Shown piece by piece: positions 6,007 through 10,236 of a stretch of DNA of 10,236 nucleotides. Made by a program: the position numbers and the translations under genes. Numbering within the stretch: position 1 is the first letter of the stretch; the number at the start of each line of letters is the position of its first letter. Under the pieces are notes generated by a model. The model was not told the origin of the DNA, did not search any database, and was given only the letters and a program-made list of their open reading frames with translations. The stretch is from an uncultured Parabacteroides sp. GTDB taxonomy: Bacteria > Bacteroidota > Bacteroidia > Bacteroidales > Tannerellaceae. Location: assembly GCA_900552415.1 (NCBI GenBank), contig USAD01000080.1, positions 1-10,236 on the forward strand, written 5' to 3'.

Positions 6007-7595
6007 GGAAACTGATATCGTCGTTGATGGCTATCCTCGTGGTGACAAACCTCGAGGCGCAACAACATGCGCCTAAACTGGTCGTGTGCATCACGGTTGA
6101 CCAGCTCAGGGGCGACTATATCGAGTATTTCTATAATACCTTTGGAGAACGGGGCTTCAAACGGCTCATGAACGAGGGCGTGGTCTATAATAATATCCGC
6201 TTTGAGTTCTCGAACCTGGATGAGGCAAGCGCCTTCGCTACTTTGTTCACAGGCAGCAACCCGAGTTACCACGGCATCACGGGCAATTACACCTATAATT
6301 TTGATTTCGAGAAACAACGCTCCATCTTAAATGACCCGGAGTTTTTGGGTAACTATACCCGTGAGAACTATTCTCCAAAGAAACTCTACAGCTCAACCAT
6401 CGGTGATGAACTGAAAATCGCCTCACAAGGACGAAGCGATGTCTATGCGATCGCACCAAACGCCGAAGGAGCGATCCTTTCCGCCGGACATGCGGCAAAC
6501 GGCGCATTCTGGATGGATAACACCAATGGCAAATGGGCGACAACCACCTATTATAAAGGTGTTCCCTGGTATGTGGATCGGTACAACAACGGTCCTGAGT
6601 CGCTGGCGTCCCGGATTGCCCAAATGACCTGGACTCCTGCCCTGCCTTTGGAGAAATATAATGCGTTCCCATACGTGCTCGATGACCTTCCCTTCAAATA
6701 TACCTTTACGGAAGGGACTGTCGATTGTTACCCCAATTTCAAAACCTCGCCATTCATTAATAAGGAGATCAACCGATTGGCGATGCAATTCCTGGAATAT
6801 GGCGGCTTCGGTACACGCAGTTGTCCCGATATGCTTTCCGTAACCTATTATGCCGGGAATTATCGGGGAAACATGAGCAAAGAATACACACGTGAGATCC
6901 AGGATGTCTATTATCAGTTAGACCGTGATATCGAGCAACTGCTCGACAAGATTGACCAGAAAGTGGGCTTAAACAATACGCTGGTCGTATTCACCGGATC
7001 CGGATATTATAAAAGTGAGGAGTCCTATCCTGATGGCCTTATGGTCAACAGCGGTGAGTTTCACCCGAAACAATGCCTGGCGCTCCTGAATATGTACCTG
7101 ATGGCCATCTATGGCCAGCAATCCAATTGGGTCAAAGGATATTATAACAACCAAATTTACCTCAATCGCAAGGCAATCGAGGATGCCAAGATCGATTTGA
7201 GGACCATACAAGACAAAGCCGCCGAATTCGTGCAAGAATTTAGTGGCGTACAACAGGTAATTACTGACAAGAGCCTGCTCACTGGGGATTGGAACGAGGG
7301 ATCAGCGCCTTTCCGTAAAGGAACACATCATTTAGGACGAGGCGACCTGATCATTCAATTACAACCGGGGTGGAAAGTAAATTTCGACGCCCCCAAAGAA
7401 AAAGTAAAGATCGTACGTAATAACGCAGTTATAACCCCATTGATATTCATGGGTAACGGTCTGAAACCCCAACACATCTACCGTGAGGTAAAAGCGACGG
7501 AGATCGCCCCCACGGTAACGCACGTTTTGAGAATCAGGCCACCCAACGCTTCCCGTGAACTTCCATTAAGGGAGATCACCACAAACGGGAAATGA
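6003..7595 (+). CDS. Exported alkaline-phosphatase-fold protein, predicted catalytically dead (PafA-like pseudophosphatase)
   Basis: This 530-residue protein has a signal peptide (MRKLISSLMAILVVTNLEAQ) and the overall fold signature of PafA-like phosphatases: VVCITVDQLRGDY, FTGSNPSYHGITGN, GAILSAGHAANGAFW, REIQDVYYQLDRDIEQLLD and a C-terminal YREVKATEIAPTV. By eye against PafA, Asp33 (metal ligand D38) and Asn95 (N100) are kept. The nucleophile Thr79 is Glu74, the phosphate-binding Lys162 and Arg164 are Asn153 and Glu155, and the metal ligands D305, H309, D352, H353 and H486 are Tyr282, Asn286, Ser333, Gly334 and Ile477. Such losses should abolish metal binding and hydrolysis. The frame is intact and near normal family length, so the protein is probably maintained for another role. 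I chose the ATG at 6003 for its ATGA overlap with the lnb stop; ATG 5991 would add four residues. Periplasmic or outer-membrane-facing location is inferred. Confidence 0.85.
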   Translation: MRKLISSLMAILVVTNLEAQQHAPKLVVCITVDQLRGDYIEYFYNTFGERGFKRLMNEGVVYNNIRFEFSNLDEASAFATLFTGSNPSYHGITGNYTYNFDFEKQRSILNDPEFLGNYTRENYSPKKLYSSTIGDELKIASQGRSDVYAIAPNAEGAILSAGHAANGAFWMDNTNGKWATTTYYKGVPWYVDRYNNGPESLASRIAQMTWTPALPLEKYNAFPYVLDDLPFKYTFTEGTVDCYPNFKTSPFINKEINRLAMQFLEYGGFGTRSCPDMLSVTYYAGNYRGNMSKEYTREIQDVYYQLDRDIEQLLDKIDQKVGLNNTLVVFTGSGYYKSEESYPDGLMVNSGEFHPKQCLALLNMYLMAIYGQQSNWVKGYYNNQIYLNRKAIEDAKIDLRTIQDKAAEFVQEFSGVQQVITDKSLLTGDWNEGSAPFRKGTHHLGRGDLIIQLQPGWKVNFDAPKEKVKIVRNNAVITPLIFMGNGLKPQHIYREVKATEIAPTVTHVLRIRPPNASRELPLREITTNGK

Positions 7596-7638
7596 AATTT
7601 ATTATTAATGTATAAGATAAAAAAACAAAGAATATATC

Positions 7639-10236
7639 ATGGGATTTAATGAGTTTTTGACGAAGCTGTTCGGCAACAAATCACAACGCGACCTTAGAGA
7701 GATCACACCTTATGTAGACAAGGTTAAGGCTGTTTATCCGTCGATCAAGGCTTTATCCAACGATGAATTGAGAGCGAAGACAGACGAGATTAAACAACGT
7801 ATCCAAGACTACGTAGCGAGCGAAAAAGCTCGTGTAGCTGAATTACGCGAGGGTATCGAGGACAAAGAACTCGAGGAGCGTGAGGCGATTTGGACCGAGG
7901 TTGATAAAATCGAGAAAGCGATCACCGATAAGATGGAGATCGTACTCGAGGAGGTCTTGCCCGAGGCTTTTGCCATTATGAAAGACACAGCCCGCCGCTT
8001 CGCTGAGAATCCGGAAGTGGTTGTTACGGCTAATGATTTTGACCGCGAGCTCGCAACAAAATTCGACTTCGTTCGTATTGAGGACGACAAGGCAATCTAC
8101 CAGAACCACTGGAAAGCTGGAGGTAATGACATGACTTGGGATATGGTTCATTACGATGTCCAGTTGTTTGGTGGTGTCGTACTTCACAAAGGAAAGATCG
8201 CGGAGATGGCGACTGGTGAAGGTAAAACATTGGTGGCAACTTTGCCGGTATTCCTGAACGCCTTGACCCGTAATGGTGTACACGTCGTAACAGTCAACGA
8301 CTACCTTTCTAAACGTGACTCCGAGTGGATGGGCCCGCTTTACATGTTCCATGGATTGTCAGTCGATTGTATCGACAAGCACCAGCCAAACTCTGACGCA
8401 CGTCGCCGTGCTTATAACGCCGATATCACATTCGGTACCAACAACGAGTTTGGTTTCGACTATCTGCGCGACAACATGGCCATCAGCCCGAAAGACCTGG
8501 TACAACGTAAACATAATTACGCCATCGTCGATGAGGTGGACTCTGTCTTGATCGATGATGCCCGTACACCGTTGATCATTTCTGGTCCGATTCCTCGTGG
8601 AGAGGAGCAACTGTTCGAGCAATTCCGCCCGAACGTCGAGATCGTTGTCAACGCGCAAAAAGATCTTTGCTCGAAATTATTGATCGAGGCCAAGAAAAAA
8701 ATGTCTAGCGACGATCCGAAGGTCGTAGAGGAAGGAACCGTCCAATTATACCGGACATTCAAGGGTTACCCTCGTAACAAGGCGCTCATCAAATATCTCA
8801 GTGAGCCGGGTATCAAGGCACAAATGCTGAAGACAGAAGAATACTTCATGTCTGAGAACATGCGCCACATGCACGAGGCAACTGATGAGCTGTATTTCGT
8901 GATCGACGAGAAGAACAACAGCGTAGAGCTGACAGATAAGGGTATCGACCTGTTGACAGGTAAATCTGATGATCCTGAATTCTTCGTCTTACCGGATATC
9001 ACGACTCAGCTTTCAGAGTTGGAGCACATCAAAGACGAAACGGAAAAGCAAGCCAAGAAAGACGAACTGCTTGCCAACTATTCCGTAAAGAGCGAGCGTG
9101 TCCATACGATCAACCAATTATTGAAGGCTTATACATTATTTGAGAAAGACGACGAATATGTCGTAATCGATAATAAGGTCATGATCGTCGACGAGCAAAC
9201 GGGTCGTATCATGGATGGCCGTCGTTACTCTGATGGTTTGCATCAGGCGATCGAGGCAAAAGAGCGTGTCAAGGTTGAGGCAGCGACACAGACATTCGCA
9301 ACAATCACCTTGCAGAACTATTTCCGTATGTATCACAAGCTGTCCGGTATGACCGGTACGGCCGAGACAGAGGCAGGTGAGTTCTGGGACATCTATAAAC
9401 TGGATGTTGTCGTTATCCCGACGAACCGGCCGATCGCCCGTATCGATATGAACGACCGCATCTATAAGACAAAACGTGAGAAATACGCCGCGGTTATCGA
9501 AGAGATCGTAAAACTGACTGAAGCCGGACGCCCGGTATTGGTTGGTACGACCTCTGTTGAGATCTCAGAGTTGCTGAGCCGTATGTTGACCTTGCGTAAG
9601 ATCAAACATAATGTATTGAACGCGAAGTTACACCAGAAGGAGGCGGAGATCGTCGCCTTGGCAGGACAGAGCAGTACGGTAACCATCGCTACCAACATGG
9701 CAGGTCGTGGTACCGATATCAAATTGTCGCCCGAGGTGAAAGCGGCTGGAGGTTTGGCCATCATCGGTACGGAGCGCCACGAGAGCCGTCGTGTTGACCG
9801 TCAGTTGCGTGGTCGTGCCGGTCGTCAAGGAGACCCGGGTTCATCCGTATTCTTCGTCTCTCTCGAGGATGATTTGATGCGTCTGTTCGCTTCCGAGAAG
9901 ATTGCCAACTTAATGGATAAGTTGGGCTTCAAAGAGGGCGAAGTTCTCGAGCACAGCATGTTGAGCAAATCGGTTGAACGTGCGCAGAAGAAGGTTGAGG
10001 AGAACAACTTCGGTATCCGTAAACGCCTTTTGGAGTACGACGATGTCATGAACTCACAACGTAACGTGATCTACACCCGGCGTCGCCACGCCTTGATGGG
10101 AGAGCGTATCGGCATGGATGTCTTGAATACGATCTACGACACGACAAATGCGATTGTCGATCAATATATTGATGGTGATTTTGAAAGCTTCAAGCTGGAA
10201 TTGTTCATGACATTCGCTATGGAAAGCGCATTCTGG
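7639..10236 (+). CDS. secA: Preprotein translocase ATPase SecA, 3' end missing
   Basis: The first 866 codons of SecA are present and run off the right edge without a stop. SecA is the cytoplasmic motor that drives unfolded preproteins through SecYEG using ATP. Motifs seen are Walker A MATGEGKT (190-197), [19 protein letters not shown] (Walker B, from Asp298), a preprotein-binding region beyond it, [12 protein letters not shown] (from 685) and [13 protein letters not shown] (722-734), followed by the start of the helical scaffold and wing regions. Walker A lies about 85 residues later than in E. coli SecA because of an acidic, coiled-coil-like insertion at about residues 50-135, a feature of the longer Bacteroidota SecA. 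Arginine codons here are mostly CGT, while the two-component genes at the left use mostly CGC and CGG, in keeping with high expression. The 43-base leader is very AT-rich (7596-7638) with no recognisable -7/-33 pair, so secA may share transcripts with the gene before it. Confidence 0.97.
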   Translation, partial: MGFNEFLTKLFGNKSQRDLREITPYVDKVKAVYPSIKALSNDELRAKTDEIKQRIQDYVASEKARVAELREGIEDKELEEREAIWTEVDKIEKAITDKMEIVLEEVLPEAFAIMKDTARRFAENPEVVVTANDFDRELATKFDFVRIEDDKAIYQNHWKAGGNDMTWDMVHYDVQLFGGVVLHKGKIAEMATGEGKTLVATLPVFLNALTRNGVHVVTVNDYLSKRDSEWMGPLYMFHGLSVDCIDKHQPNSDARRRAYNADITFGTNNEFGFDYLRDNMAISPKDLVQRKHNYAIVDEVDSVLIDDARTPLIISGPIPRGEEQLFEQFRPNVEIVVNAQKDLCSKLLIEAKKKMSSDDPKVVEEGTVQLYRTFKGYPRNKALIKYLSEPGIKAQMLKTEEYFMSENMRHMHEATDELYFVIDEKNNSVELTDKGIDLLTGKSDDPEFFVLPDITTQLSELEHIKDETEKQAKKDELLANYSVKSERVHTINQLLKAYTLFEKDDEYVVIDNKVMIVDEQTGRIMDGRRYSDGLHQAIEAKERVKVEAATQTFATITLQNYFRMYHKLSGMTGTAETEAGEFWDIYKLDVVVIPTNRPIARIDMNDRIYKTKREKYAAVIEEIVKLTEAGRPVLVGTTSVEISELLSRMLTLRKIKHNVLNAKLHQKEAEIVALAGQSSTVTIATNMAGRGTDIKLSPEVKAAGGLAIIGTERHESRRVDRQLRGRAGRQGDPGSSVFFVSLEDDLMRLFASEKIANLMDKLGFKEGEVLEHSMLSKSVERAQKKVEENNFGIRKRLLEYDDVMNSQRNVIYTRRRHALMGERIGMDVLNTIYDTTNAIVDQYIDGDFESFKLELFMTFAMESAFW

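Noticed and set aside
7596..7638. Promoter in the 43-base leader of secA
   Set aside because: The stretch is AT-rich but has neither TAnnTTTG nor a TTTG at suitable spacing, so no specific site can be supported.

Overview
The window reads as chromosomal DNA from a Bacteroidales bacterium, with Parabacteroides or a near relative the most likely source (genus call tentative). The reasons are an Lnb-type lipoprotein N-acyltransferase (former DUF4105), a SecA with a long family-specific insertion before its Walker A motif, a PafA-like phosphatase-fold protein, a Gram-negative type choloylglycine hydrolase, and AT-rich leaders without strong Shine-Dalgarno sequences. All genes lie on the + strand, the spacers are short, and there are no RNA genes, mobile elements or CRISPR arrays.

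Left part (1-2326): a sigma-54 dependent response regulator whose receiver domain lies off the left edge, followed 14 bases later by its NtrY-like membrane sensor kinase. Next (2368-3621) comes an MntH/Nramp manganese or iron transporter. After a spacer rich in inverted repeats there is a secreted choloylglycine hydrolase family enzyme (3685-4776) with its N-terminal cysteine nucleophile intact.

Right part (4827-10236): an envelope and protein-export block. A perfect 9-base inverted repeat abuts the start of lnb. The lnb gene appears broken: an in-frame TAA and a nearby frameshift split it into a periplasmic half with the catalytic His/Cys and a five-helix membrane half. The membrane half overlaps the next gene by an ATGA junction. 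That next gene encodes an exported alkaline-phosphatase-fold protein that has lost its nucleophile, its phosphate-binding Lys/Arg pair and five of six metal ligands while keeping a full-length, well-formed reading frame, so it is most likely a pseudophosphatase. secA follows and runs off the right edge.

The most interesting candidate for an undescribed function is the pseudophosphatase coupled to lnb and placed just before secA. It may be a non-catalytic partner or sensor in lipoprotein maturation or envelope biogenesis, but that role is inference from context only.
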